A DNA stretch of 64,000 bases, from assembly GCF_902806685.2 (NCBI RefSeq), contig NC_048541.1, forward strand, positions 13,340,662 through 13,404,661, in the 5' to 3' direction. The DNA comes from Maniola hyperantus. Lineage: Eukaryota > Arthropoda > Insecta > Lepidoptera > Nymphalidae. Made by a program: the position numbers and the translations under genes. Positions 31,274 to 41,949 of this stretch are shown here, piece after piece. Position 1 is the stretch's first letter. Each line of letters starts with the position of its first letter. The notes below the pieces were generated by a model. The model was not told the DNA's origin, searched no databases, and saw only the letters and a list, made by a program, of their open reading frames with translations.

Positions 31274-31566
31274 GTACCCGTTGTACAAGATTTTACGTCT
31301 CACCAAACCAAACCAAATTTGAGAGTCGAAATACTTCCCCGTTACAGTAAACTGGATCTTAAATGCTTTGTTTTAAAGCTCAAGTTTGTCTACACTTCTA
31401 CAGCCAGCGCTCCAAGCGGAAACATTGCGAAATTAAAATCAGTAGCATTGAATATTTGACTTCAATTCAAGGCTGTTTAGGTCCATTTTACTGTAACGCG
31501 GAAGTATTTCGACTCTCGAATTTGGTTTCGTTTGGTGAGACGTAAAATCTTGTACTACGGGTACTG
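31274..31566. mobile_element. MITE of about 290 bp with TIRs of about 80 bp
   Basis: The left arm starts GTACCCGTTGTACAAGATTT and the right arm ends AAATCTTGTACTACGGGTAC. ACGTCTCACCAAAC and GAGAGTCGAAATACTTCC are mirrored in order. The centre is about 120 bp of non-coding DNA. Trinucleotide ACT flanks both ends. The apparent 93-codon frame across it is an artefact of the inverted arms. Confidence 0.8.
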
Positions 31567-31639
31567 AAGAGGAATGTACTGAGGCTAAACGATCAAGGTC
31601 CGTAGGAAACGTAGTTGTATTAGGTACATCACTACTTTA

Positions 31640-31807
31640 ATTTCATAAATGCAAAAATGCGTTTGTTTGTTGGTTTGTTTTTCAACCTCGCTGCAACGGT
31701 GAATGGATGTGATTTTAGACATGGACATAGTTATAGACTGGGATAATATTGTTATAGGCCACTTTTTATCCCGAAACATTAAAAAGTTCCCACGGGATTT
31801 TTATTTG
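31640..31807 (+). mobile_element. Hel-A, degenerate
   Basis: CATAAATGCAAAAATGCGTT, GGTGAATGGATGTGATTTT, CACTTTTTATCCCGAAAC and GTTCCCACGGGATTTTTA are in Hel-A order. The CTAG end is missing. Confidence 0.65.
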
Positions 31808-31984
31808 CGTAATGTGTGTTACAAAAGATGATAATTATTATAAAAGTTCAACACATTAGCCGTAGCGGCGTACAAATATGTGTTAGGTAGAGAAGTATAT
31901 AATTTTAGAAATGTTTTTTTTACTATAAATGTTTATACGTTTTATAAAATAGCATACATTAACAATTATTACAGTTGGGATAGT

Positions 31985-32890
31985 ATGAGAATTTTTAGAA
32001 ACCTAAGTCCACGAGAATGGAATCACGGGTATTATTTTCTGCTGAAAAGCAGAGCCCAAGCTCTGCTTTCTTGTTGCTCTTCTCCAAAGAAGAGTTACGA
32101 GTTTTCCCAGTTCCAGTGACGAACGAGAAGCTTTCCACAACCAGGGAGTCGTGCCAGCTCGCCAATAGACTGGCTCACCAGTTTGGCGAGAGACAAAAAA
32201 TGTATATATTGGTATACTTGATTAAAAAAAATTAAAAAAAAATATTGTTCTTCTATGGTGATTGGTAATTTCTCTTCATAATAATAGATTTAAAGTATTT
32301 TTCCCGCTAATACTGCTTACTGGTGGAAACACACTTATATTGTGACAAAAACAAGACAAAAGGGAAGTAAGTCACGGGGCGCAGATCACTTTTGTCCGAG
32401 ACTCTCTAAAATGTGTCAAACTGATCCTTGTTGAAGAAAAAGCTTATAGACTGAAATAATGGTATAGGCTGCTTATTATCAAAAAAAATTCAAGAGTTCC
32501 AACGGGATCCCTAAAAATCCAACTTCACGCGAATGAAGTCACGGGTATTAAGCGTGCTGGAGCTTGGATAAGAGCTACAAATGTTCATAATATGAACGAG
32601 TAGCTTTCCACAATCAGGAAAGCGTGCATGTTATTGTTCTCCTATGATGATTTGTGAAGCAATTTCTCTTCATAATAATAGATTTAAAGTACTTTTTCCG
32701 CTAATACTGCTTCAGTGGAAACACACTTATATTGTGACAAAAACAAGACAAAAGGGAAGCAAGTCACGGCGCACAGATCACCCTTGTCCGAGCCCTTCTC
32801 AGCGATCTGGTTGTTAGCGCGCTAACAAGGCCCTCTGAAATGTGTCAACAACGAAACGAATTAGCCGTGAACTGATTCTTGTTAAAGAAA
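31985..32890 (+). repeat. Tandem duplication, unit about 470-520 bp
   Basis: Unit 1 (about 31985-32445) and unit 2 (about 32505-32890) both contain, in order, a Hel-A-like end with TCACGGGTATTA, AGCTTTCCACAA, TTCTCTTCATAATAATAGAT, CTAATACTGCTT and ACACACTTATATTGTGACAA. Unit 1 has extra sequence including the hairpin AGCAGAGCCCAAGCTCTGCT. Confidence 0.8.
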
Positions 32891-32934
32891 GAATAAAGAT
32901 TTGTATTTCTACGTTTAATTAATCTATCGATCAA

Positions 32935-33098
32935 GCCTCGACAGCTCAACGGTTAAAGGAGCGGACTGAAAACCGAAAGGTCGCCGGTTCAAATTTCACT
33001 CGTTGCACTATTGTCGTACCTACTCCTCACACAAGCTTTACGATTAATTGGAGGGGAAAGGGGAATATTAGTCAGCTATTAATTTGCGTAATATTCTT
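32935..33098 (+). mobile_element. SINE-B copy
   Basis: A box ACAGCTCAACGG, anticodon arm GGACTGAAAACCG, B box altered to GTTCAAATT, then TTGCACTATTGTCGTACC and GAATATTAGTCAGC. Its end is followed directly by Rep-F. Confidence 0.85.
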
Positions 33099-33102
33099 TA
33101 AA

Positions 33103-33514
33103 AAAAACCGGCCAAGTGATGCGATTCAGACTCGCGCCTGTCTGTCTGTCAAGAAACCTAAAGGGTACGTCTTCCCGGTCACCTAGAATCATGAAATTTG
33201 GCAGGTAGGTAAGTCTTATAGCAGGCATTAGGGGAAAAATCTGAAAACCGTGAAGTTGTGGTTATATCACACAAAAAAAAATTAAATTGTGGTTATGAAC
33301 TAATAATAATTAGTATTTTCAATATTTGTAGTAAGATAACTATATCAAGTGGGGTATCATATGAAAGGTCTTCTCCTGTGCATTCTAAAACAGATTTATT
33401 TTTATTTATATGTATTATAGTTTTTGAATTATCGTGCAAAATGTCGAAAAAATACGATTGTAGTACGAAACCCTCATTGCGCGAGCCTGATTCGCACTTG
33501 GCCGGTTTTTTTTA
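33103..33514 (+). mobile_element. Rep-F with an inverted head
   Basis: 33103-33136 is the terminal block in reverse orientation (CCGGCCAAGTGATGCGATTC). From 33137 (CTGTCTGTCTGTCAAGAAAC) to 33514 it is forward and ends GCACTTGGCCGGTTTTTT. The forward GGGTTCCG start is missing, so the copy is a foldback-like rearrangement. Confidence 0.7.
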
Positions 33515-33816
33515 CTTTAACAACCTGTGAAACCCTAGCTTTATGTATTTTGTGCTATCGCATTCGTAATGGAAGTGTAGTTAGCTTTTGGTTTGACATG
33601 CAATGCTATAAATTATGCTATTATTGCTACAGTTTTGCTTGAAGTAGGCTAAATACAATTAATTAACTCACCCAAAAAATACGGTTCATAAAAATAAAAT
33701 TAATTAAGGCTACCCATTGTACTGCTAATACTTCTACTTGTTTTCTTTATTGTAGTGTAATTAAAGTACCTAAGTATTATTTACATTTCCTTTAATTTCC
33801 TTAAATTTCTTCTAAA

Positions 33817-34372
33817 AAGTGCAAGTCCGCCCACATATGGAGTACTGCTCTCACCTTTGGGCCGGAGCACCACAGTATCAACTCCTTCTATTTGATCGGA
33901 TCCAAAGGCGGGCTATCCGACTTGTGTACGAGCCCAAACTAACCGGCTCGTTGGAAAGCCTGGAGCACCGCAGAGACGTAAGCTCTCTATGCGTGTTCTA
34001 TCGCCTTAATGGGGAGTGCTCTGACGAGCTTTTTGACCTCATTCCACCCTCCTTTTTCTACTACCGTACCGCGCGCCACCGTAAGCAATTTCAACCTCAC
34101 CACGTGGGTGTCTGGTGCACTTCGACCGTCCGTTGTGCAAGATTCTTCTTTCCACGCATATGCAAACTGTGGAATCAACTCCCATATCAGCGCTAGATTA
34201 AAACATGGGGTAATTCAAGGGGCGGCGGACCAACAAATTCCTAAAAGGCCGTCAACGCATCGGCAATTCCTCTGGTGCTGCAAATGTTCATGGATGGCGG
34301 TGATTACTTAACATCAGGTGACCCGCCTGCTCGTTTGCTCGCTAACTCTATTAAAACAAAAAAAACAAAAAG
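33817..34372 (+). pseudogene. Jockey-like LINE tail, broken
   Basis: Same family as 12571-13337. Coding begins at the truncation with VRPHMEYCSHLWAGAPQYQ, and passes FDRIQRRAIRLV, LESLEHRRDVSSLCVFYRL and CKLWNQLP. A deletion just after this shifts the frame (ends PYQR then stop), and the remaining tail GGPTNKFLKGRQRIG-like is in another frame. The 3' UTR ends GCTCGCTAACTCTATTAAAA with an A-rich tail. One internal deletion (YNGEWS against NGECSD) is also visible. Non-functional. Confidence 0.8.
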
Positions 34373-34571
34373 CTTCACATTAAATTTCAAAGAAGCTCGG
34401 TAGTGTATTTACTAAACTGAAATTCAAAGTAACACATATCCACGGCATACGTGTCTTACGTTTCTTTTAATGAGGTGCTTATGTTCTGCATACTACAGTG
34501 AAGTCGGACTTATGATGAGTAGGTGCCCTTAGGCTGCTTTTCTACCAGAGACGTTTTTTAAATTCTGATAC

Positions 34572-34760
34572 AAATTAAGCGTTGACTGCCATCTCACCTG
34601 GTGGTAAGTGATGATGCAATCTAAGATGGAAGCGGGCTAACTTGGAGAGGCAATGAGAGTTACATTAAACCCATACCCTTGATTGCTTTCTACATGACAT
34701 TGTACCGGAATTCTAAATCGCTTGACAGAACGGCTTTGTTGGTAAGACCAGATCAGAGAC
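34572..34760 (+). repeat. Dispersed repeat with TGATGATGCA core
   Basis: GACTGCCATCTCACCTGG, TGGTAAGTGATGATGCAATC and TAAGATGGAAGCGGGCTAAC, then ACATGACATTGTACCGG. Longest copy of this family in the window; it looks like the untranslated end of a lepidopteran retroelement. Confidence 0.55.
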
Positions 34761-34837
34761 AGTTTAGAAAATATAAATTTCCAAATATATTATAAATCCG
34801 AAAGTGTGTTTGTTTGTTGATTTGTATTAAGTACCTA

Positions 34838-35036
34838 CTATCTTGTTCTTTATTCTTTTGTGACTAAGTATTTAATTTGGCTAATTTTATCAAAACAATG
34901 TACACGTTGTTAGGTATATTATCATAACATATTGCATGCTAATAGGCAGAATTTGGCTGTACCTTTTTGTTTTTGTAACATCTCCACTGTTTACCCAGAT
35001 TCGCAATAAAGAAATTTGTATTTATTTTTATTTTTA
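34838..35036 (+). mobile_element. LINE 3' UTR fragment
   Basis: TTGCATGCTAATAGGCAGAA, TTTGGCTG, then ACATCTCCACTGTTTACCC and GCAATAAAGAAATTTG, followed by TTTTATTT repeats. The AATAAA signal and T/A-rich terminal repeat are typical of CR1/Jockey-type 3' ends in Lepidoptera. No coding part remains. Confidence 0.6.
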
Positions 35037-35040
35037 TTTA

Positions 35041-35722
35041 TTGGCTTGATATCTCGGTTATTCTCAAAATCTCACTAACATCAGCTGATACTTGTTTATC
35101 TATAAATCTTAACTGATAAAATCTTAACTATAAAAACCGAAGAGTCAATATCTCGTTCTTTATATGAATGATCTGAGAATCCAACGTATTATCAGAAAAC
35201 TCCTACCATTATGTTATTACTGTAAAGGAGGGACGCCCCTAAGCAATGAAGAATACACAGAAAATACAGAATGAAGAAGTTTCACTTCAAAAAGATACAG
35301 ACATTGTTTTCAAGTAACCTACTTTTTATGTAATAGAAAATTTCAGTAAGCACACACCATCCGAACGAAATTAAAATCTTCATAAAGTTGCAATTGCCAA
35401 AGTGATATCTCCCAAAAAAGGGAAGTTTTGGTAAACAGAGCGTCCTAACTTTAAATTGGTTTTCGCGGCTCAAAAGAATATTCTTTCTTCATTTGACACC
35501 AATGAAGTACTTATTATGCAAAATTATTATGCATAAGATAGATTTATTAGCTTTTCAGAACTCTGTCTTTCGGTTTTAATAAATTCAAAAGTGCTTTTAA
35601 GATCAACTTTTTCATAAGACAGTAGACACATCTATCAATAATGTTTCAAATTAAAACTGTTAGATCACCTAAATGTATTATAAAACTTTTACTGTTTAAG
35701 AAATCGTAGGTAATTGGGATCT
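35041..35722. other. 680-bp stretch with no recognised feature
   Basis: No terminal repeats, SINE boxes or supported frames. Confidence 0.45.
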
Positions 35723-35723
35723 T

Positions 35724-35876
35724 AATTTGGGACGAAAATTAGCCTTTGTCCGTCTCCGGGATGCAAGCTAACTCTGTGTCCTCCTGTATTCTGAGTCTGT
35801 GTCATGGGTCCTGAAAAGATAGCAGATAGATACATAGATAACAAGACAGACACACTTTTGCATTTATAATATGTAA
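35724..35876 (-). mobile_element. Hel-A fragment
   Basis: GACGAAAATTAGCCTTTGTC, CGGGATGCAAGCTAACTCTG and GACACACTTTTGCATTTATA are the complements of Hel-A blocks. The CTAG end is gone. Confidence 0.6.
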
Positions 35877-36227
35877 ATTATAATAGAAGTGATTTATGCT
35901 TAGGCTTTTAAACTAATTAAAAGTCATAAGTTCTTAGTATGAGAACAACTTCAGTTTTATATAGATACCCACAATTAACAGCTTCTAACTTAAGAATTTG
36001 ATCTGCAAATCTTGGAGAGAGGTTGAATTTACTCAGAATTATATTGCTCTTACAGATTTTACCTCGATGTTAAGTAGGTATCTCGTTAAAAGTTAGTGCA
36101 ACTTAAACAATTATAGGTATCCTTAGAGTGGATTTACTTAATGGAATTGGTATTCTTTCTTTTCATTTTATTTATTTTATTGAAATGGCACACAAAACAA
36201 TAAATTAGTATTAGCCCATCACTACCC

Positions 36228-36445
36228 ATATAATAAATGCGAAAGTGTGTTTGTTTGTTGGTGTGTTGGTTTTTTCTTCAATGACGGCACAACGGAGCAA
36301 TGGATCGACGAGATTTTTTTGCATGAGTATGTATAGTTTATATTTATATTATTTGATCGTGAGATAGGCTACTTTTTATCCCGGTAAATCAAAGAGTTCC
36401 CACGGGATTTTTAAAGACCTAAATCCACCCAGACAAATTCTCGAG
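36228..36445 (+). mobile_element. Hel-A, 3' end degraded
   Basis: ATAATAAATGCGAAAGTGTG at the start, GGCTACTTTTTATCCCGG, GAGTTCCCACGGGATTTTTA and CCTAAATCCACCC, then a mutated hairpin without CTAG. Confidence 0.7.
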
Positions 36446-36551
36446 GTAGCCTAAATATAAGAACAGGAAGGATCTAAGTACCTAGTAACCTCTAGTTATT
36501 AATTAATCAACCGCTATTTAACTAACACATGTTTTATAACAGTTATTACCT

Positions 36552-37040
36552 AAGTCAAAGTCAAATGATTTATTCAAAATAGGTAATAAATTACTCTTAT
36601 TGATTGTCTGGTATAGTGTTAGATTTGTAAGATAATATAGTGGTGATAATTATAACGCAAACTTAAAACTAAAGCTACGAGGGTTCCAAACGCGCCCAGG
36701 TCTGAGAAGAGCCCACAACAAACTCAGCCGGGTATTCTTTTTATTATCACCACTTTACAAATTTATTGAAACTTATTAGAACTATCACAAAGTCGTTAAG
36801 CAACTCATTCCCAAGCTTGCTTATCATTTAAATAATCCTTTACATTGTAATAGGATTTTTCAATTAGTTTACGTTTTATGAAAACTTTGAACTTGTTGAG
36901 AGACATCTCCAATATGTCTTCTGGAGGCTTATTATAGAAACGTATGGAATTACGAGCAAATGAATTGCTAACTTTACTGAGCCTAGAGGCGGGAATTACA
37001 AGTTTATTTTTATTTCTAGTATTTATATTATGACAGTCAC
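36552..37040 (-). pseudogene. LINE tail: ORF2 C-terminus and complete 3' UTR
   Basis: Minus-strand translation from about 37015 gives KNKLVIPASRLSKVSNSF, then ARNSIRFYNKPPEDI, LEMSLNKFKVFIKRKLIEKS and YYNVKDYLNDKQAWE before a stop at about 36815. This is the C-terminal extension of a Jockey/CR1-like ORF2. The 3' UTR of about 260 bp ends in AATAAATCATTTGAC with TTTGAC repeats. The copy is 5'-truncated near a T run at 37044. Sister fragments are at 5.1 and 59.65 kb. Confidence 0.75.
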
Positions 37041-37045
37041 TTTTT

Positions 37046-37520
37046 TTTTTTAAATTTATTTATGTTTTTATGTACGTACAGTAAATTTTCAAAAATATTA
37101 TTACCTATTATTACCTATTATATACCCAGTATTATATAGTGATAATAATTGCGACCGCCGCATTAAAGACGTGTTCTCCAAAGCGCAGAAAAAGCGAATA
37201 CACCCAATTTGAACCTCCGAGTTTAGTCATCCATCCAGTCAATGACTTGACCGCTGACGTTGACCACCGCAATCGATTTATATGCGTTGTCATACCTTAG
37301 GCCCCACGTCACTCGTTGGTATAGAATAGCCGTATTACAATATTGTTGCAGGCCGCGTAACATGTAAAATACGTTTTATGTTTAATTATGAAATTCCCAC
37401 AACGTCAAATTCAGGTGTGTTCATTACGTTGGTACGGGTATCGTTTTGTTAGCACAAATTGTGTTGTGGTACAAGTTATAAGCGGGAAACAGTTTTAATT
37501 AGTTAGTTAAACAATAATAT
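37046..37520. other. Unassigned stretch
   Basis: Contains three ATTACCTATT units at about 37100-37125. Nothing else recognised. Confidence 0.4.
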
Positions 37521-37522
37521 AA

Positions 37523-37690
37523 GCCTCAATAGCTCAACTGGTAAAGGAGTGGACTGAAAACCGAAAGGTCGTTGGTTCAAACCCCGCCCGTTGCACTATT
37601 GTCGTACCTACTCCTAGCACAAGCTTCACGCTTAGTTGGAGAGGAAAAAGGGGAATATTAGTCATTTAACATGGCTAATGTTTTTAATTT
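37523..37690 (+). mobile_element. SINE-B, full length
   Basis: A box TAGCTCAACTGG, anticodon-arm GGACTGAAAACCG (anticodon position GAA, suggesting a tRNA-Phe ancestor), B box GTTCAAACC. The 3' end carries GAATATTAG and, 13 bases on, CTAATGTTT, a partly decayed terminal hairpin that is intact at 55.5 kb. Confidence 0.9.
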
Positions 37691-37743
37691 AAAAAAAAAA
37701 ATTGGCGAGTCACTAAAGTAGGTACACTTACTTGCTACTACAA

Positions 37744-37942
37744 TCCATACTAATATTATAAATGTGAAAGTGTGTGTGTCTGTCTGTCTGTTTATCTGCT
37801 AGCCTTTCATGGCCCATCCATTCAACCGATTTTGACAAAATTTGGTACAGTGATAGCTTGCATCCCGGGTCAAAATCAAAGGGTTTCCACGGGATTTCTA
37901 AAAACCTAAATCCACACGGACGAAGTCGCGGGCATCGTCTAG
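37744..37942 (+). mobile_element. Hel-A reference copy, 199 bp, A/T target
   Basis: This is the clearest example of the family. It starts TCCATACTAATATTATAAAT after an A. It ends CACGGACGAAGTCGCGGGC, ATCGT, CTAG before a T. The 5' TC, 3' CTAG preceded by a hairpin, lack of TIRs and of target duplication, and A/T insertion site are the defining features of Helitrons. It has no Rep/helicase, so it is non-autonomous. The body has TTGACAAAATTTGGTACAG and TTTCCACGGGATTTCTAAA. A similar element described from moths is known as LEP1; identity with it was not checked. Confidence 0.85.
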
Positions 37943-38054
37943 TTAAATATATTTTTGCATTGGCTGATTGATATACCTACTCGGATTTAGCAAATAGTAT
38001 TTATGTTTTTATATTATCATGCCTTAATATTAGGTGTAACTAAAACACCACCGG

Positions 38055-38215
38055 ACGGGCACATGAAAGGTTCCGTACCATCGTACAAAATTATGTACTT
38101 ACTTACTTTTTATTTATTTATGTAACATCTATTTCGATACACACTGTAAAAATTCCAACTCGCTACCTATTACGGTTCATGAGATACAACCCGCTGACAG
38201 ACAGAATTGAATATC
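38055..38215 (-). mobile_element. Rep-G fragment
   Basis: CACCGGACGGGCACATGAAA, GGTTCCGTACCATCGTACAA, and GGTTCATGAGATACAACCCG, CTGACAGACAG are complements of Rep-G blocks at 54.0 kb. The outer GGACCC end is lost. Confidence 0.6.
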
Positions 38216-38815
38216 TAATTGAAATGTCTAAAACAAAATTTGTGTTTTTACTTTCCTCGTTCTCTTACAAATTGGAACACACTTCTTGACTCATTTGAGT
38301 CTCTGTGTTCCATTCGTTTGCAGAGTTTAGTGCCCACTATAATGAGAAATAATACTGACAAACATTTTTTATCTAATTATAATATGGAAAAGGACTGATT
38401 GACTGACGTAATCGATATTGAAAATCCATTAAAATTGACTGAAAAGTTTAAATCAAAAAACAGACAAATGTGTATTTCGGCGTTATTTCGACATTTACCT
38501 ACTTAATTCTTTTTAGAAAAAAAAAACATGGGGCACATAACATTTTTATCACACACATCTAATTACATCATAACAACTTTTCACATTATAAAAGCCTTCT
38601 TTTTCCGCTGTCATTAATTAAATGCCTCATTATTCATCGCTTGACAAAAATGCAAATAATTTACATTCTCGGCACATTTTCAGACCTAACCCAAAGTAAT
38701 TATGTAAATTAGAAACCTTTACCTGAATACATTGAAAAATGCTTGTTGCTTACTATTTAATACCCGTTAATTTTAATAAATTAATTTAATATTTGGAGCG
38801 ATTTATAACAACCTG
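38216..38815. other. 600-bp stretch with no recognised feature
   Basis: AT-rich; a short GATTGACTGACG near 38400 may be a remnant of Hel-B. Confidence 0.4.
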
Positions 38816-38817
38816 TT

Positions 38818-39493
38818 TTTAACCGACTTCAAAAAAAGGAGGAGGTTCTCAATTCGTCGGAATCTTTTTTTTTTTTTTTTATTTTTATTTTTTATGTATG
38901 TTCCCCGATTACTCGAAAACGCCTGGACCGATTTTGAAAATTCTTTTTTTGTTTGAAAGGGTATACTTCAAAGTTGGTCCCATTTCAATTTGGTGAAGAT
39001 CTGATGAACATCTTCGAAGATAGATACTGGAACTCCTCAACGGATAAGAGTAAATTGCTCGCGATCAGTGTAATAGCTTAGTAAACAGTAGATTTTTAAC
39101 CAGTCATAGCATAATTCCATGGGGCCACTAAAAATTGTGAAATAAAAAATTTTTACAAAAAAAATAAAAACCGACTTCGTTACACAAACACTAAAAATTG
39201 AAAAATAATTTAATTTATTACCGATTATATTATGTATACAAGAGTTAATATAGTTCCATAATAATATTTTTTGGGGTCGGTGCCAATGAGGTGCCATTGT
39301 GGAGTCCCATAAAAATATGAAGTCTAGACGATTCGCGCAGCTAAAGCTAATTGGCACCGGCACCAAAAAGTATTATTATGGAACTATATTAACTCTTGTA
39401 TACATAATATAATCGGTAATAAATTAAATTATTTTTCAATTTTTAGTGTTTGTGTAACGAAGTCGGTTTTTATTTTTTTTGTAAAAATTTTTT
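38818..39493. mobile_element. AACCGACTTC element with a long terminal hairpin
   Basis: Starts TTTTAACCGACTTCAAAAAA and ends GAAGTCGGTTTTTATTTTT, so the two ends share an inverted AACCGACTTC. The right half is an almost perfect hairpin: arms 39144-39287 and 39350-39493, 144 bp each, around a 62-bp loop. The left half contains CCCCGATTACTCGAAAACGC and GACCGATTTTGAAAATTC. No transposase frame is present. It may be two nested elements rather than one. Confidence 0.7.
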
Positions 39494-40845
39494 TAAGGTA
39501 TTTAATGCACGACAAAACTTGAACATAATCCGACTTGGCTTAGGCAAGGGAATTAATCGACAGGGTAACTTATATTATTATGTATACAATTTTGAGTATC
39601 AAAAATGGACCGACGATACAAGCGAATTTTAGCAAGCTGAATCAAATTCTTTTTTAAAGGTCAAATAACGCTTTATTATATAAAAATCTTCATTATACAG
39701 CCCATAAAACATAATACTTATTGTAAAGGGAACCGACGTCTCTACGATACTTAAAGGACTCTAGGGTTCTGCGTTTTAATAGGTTTATGGTATAGGTATA
39801 TTAGTATTAGTATTTAGTATATAGGTATATAGTTATGGTATAGGTATATTTCTATCCATTGAGAACACGATGACTCCAAATTCAGTCACCATTTGTGATG
39901 ACTGCAAAACAATACGGTCTAAACTTTGTGTTAGCATATGTGAATATTAATTCTGCCAGTTGAATTGATTTACTGTTTGGTCAACTAAACAATCCATAAT
40001 AAAAATAAAAAAAAACCAAACTAAAAACTAAAAAACTTTCACAATTAATAATGGCACCATATTATAGCCGCCATTTTGAATTTTCAAAAATTTTACAGCC
40101 AGTGTCACTCGGGATGATGTAAGGATTCTAACAATTCACATACACGAACCCTGAAAAAAATACACTTCTTATATTAGGCCAGAGATAATATATTAATAAT
40201 ATATTTTAGCAGTCCTATAAAAATAGGTCCCTCATTTTCATATTTTTTGGGTAGCTTTTACATAATTCACCTCTAATTAAGGGCAATTTTAATCAAAACA
40301 AGTAGCTAAACTGGATTTAATTTTGCAAGCGTTCGCCCCCGTCCTTGGAGATCCAATGTCGGACAAACTGACGTGTAGATTATGATTTATAGTTGTACAA
40401 GTTAGTTACTTTGGGTATTGTAGTGTAAAATTAATTAGAGGGCTCGTTTTTGGGCAATGAGGTCAAAGAAAGTTCAGTTGATTTCACGTTCAGTTAATTT
40501 TAGTCCTTTGATAAAAGTAGCAAGTTTTGGAAACCTCCCTGAGCGGAAAATCCTGGGAATTATATATTTACTATACTCACTTAATATTTTAGTACCTACT
40601 TTTTTCATAATTCAGCTCTACATATTATAATAATTAAAAATATGTACTAAACTATAAATATCCGACGGCCGGACTTATGTATAAGTCGGAGTATGCCCGA
40701 CTGGTTTCAAACCCGTTGTTCGTTTCAATCGTGACAATGGATGGTCGATGGCCACTTTTTCACACTAAGACAACGGCATCATCCTTGGACAGGACACCTT
40801 TAGTGGTCATAGAAAGAGTAACAAACATAGATAGACACACGCGTA
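39494..40845. other. 1.35-kb stretch without recognised genes or repeats
   Basis: Only TATAGGTATATTAG-type low complexity at about 39787-39852 stands out. This is the longest unassigned block and the best candidate for unique sequence. Confidence 0.5.
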
Positions 40846-40847
40846 CA

Positions 40848-40996
40848 GTACGCGGCAGAAAATAATGTACATCAACCTTTAGAATAAAATTTTGGCTTTG
40901 TAGAGCGTTGTTTCGTCGTTCTCAACTACAAAGACAATGCTCTACCAAACCGCTATTTCTTTATTAATATCAATGTAATTATTTTCTGCTGCGTAC
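40848..40996. mobile_element. MITE of about 150 bp (GTACGC family)
   Basis: The ends are GTACGCGGCAGAAAATAAT and ATTATTTTCTGCTGCGTAC. Inside, TTTGTAGAGCGTTGT is mirrored by ACAATGCTCTACCAAA. Related to the 30.7-kb element through its inner arms. Confidence 0.8.
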
Positions 40997-41002
40997 TTTA
41001 CA

Positions 41003-41306
41003 AACTTTTGCCTTTTTAATATTAGTTGATGGATAACATCATTCACGATTATATATTGATATAAACGATAGTTTAAACGCTAAAATAGGTAATCTAAATA
41101 TTTATTATTTTAATAGAAAAACTAAAATGTACTATGTATATTTATTTTATTACGTGATAGAATTAAGTGACTCCGTGCCTCGAAAAGGAAACTGATGGTG
41201 CATGAAATAGAAACTACCGGAACGTAACATGGGTTCGATATGATTTATTTCTCTTCTGTACAATATGTATGCACCGAAATGAAACACGATACAATGTTTT
41301 TATTAT
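41003..41306. other. Unassigned AT-rich stretch
   Basis: Nothing recognised. Confidence 0.4.
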
Positions 41307-41309
41307 TAA

Positions 41310-41506
41310 CTAGCTGCCCCGACGAACTTCGTACCGCCTAACAGTCGATTCTTTTTCAGGCAATTTGTTAAGTTTTTCTTTTCGTGAGAACCATCCTCGT
41401 ACTTCAAGGAATAATATTATAAAAAAAAGAATTAGTGAAATCGGTTCAGCTGTTCTCGAGATTTGCGATCAGTAACACATTCAGTGATTTATTTTTATAT
41501 ATAGAG
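41310..41506 (-). mobile_element. Hel-C, complete, reverse orientation
   Basis: Minus strand: starts TCTCTATATATAAAAATAAA, ends GGCGGTACGAAGTTCGTCG, GGGCAG, CTAG before T. The last stem base is changed (TCGTCGG rather than TCGCCGG), breaking one pair. Confidence 0.85.
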
Positions 41507-41736
41507 AAAAATATGTTTTTGCTTTTTTTATTAGTAGATAATATATCCCACAAGCATTCTTGCGTATAGCGTAAAGCTAGGGCTAAATACACAATAACTT
41601 TTTTGCTAGCAATTATTATAGTAATATGATCATTTCTAGACTCTAGTAGTATGATATTTTCACTAGATCTGCCCCTAGCCTTTGCAACACTTTAGGCTCA
41701 ATTGAGTATTTGACTCAAATATTTTTATTACTTTAT

Positions 41737-41949
41737 TATAAACTAGGATAAAAATAATGTCATAGTAAGTACATAAAAATAATGTCAAATGCCATAGTAG
41801 CTTCGTGCGGTTTTATACAAAGTTTCGTTTTGCGAGAAAGGGATAGAAGACCCTCCCACTATAAAACTAAAATGCCTGTAACTTTCTAAATCTTTGTTGA
41901 ATTTTAATATTTTCTTCAGCGTACGTCATTATTTTTATCCTAGTTTATA
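41737..41949. mobile_element. MITE of 213 bp with perfect 23-bp TIRs
   Basis: The left TIR starts TATAAACTAGGATAAAAATA and the right TIR ends TATTTTTATCCTAGTTTATA; they are perfect complements over 23 bp. A partial extra copy of the TIR, CATAAAAATAATGTCA, lies just inside the left end. If the outer TA is the target site this fits a mariner/Tc1-type MITE, but that is inference. Confidence 0.85.

Noticed and set aside
31178..31459. 93-codon frame as a gene
   Set aside because: It lies mostly within the TIR arms and centre of a MITE and shows no domain.
37523..37600. True tRNA-Phe gene
   Set aside because: Box sequences are present, but the acceptor stem does not close and the same head is linked to a SINE body in all four copies.
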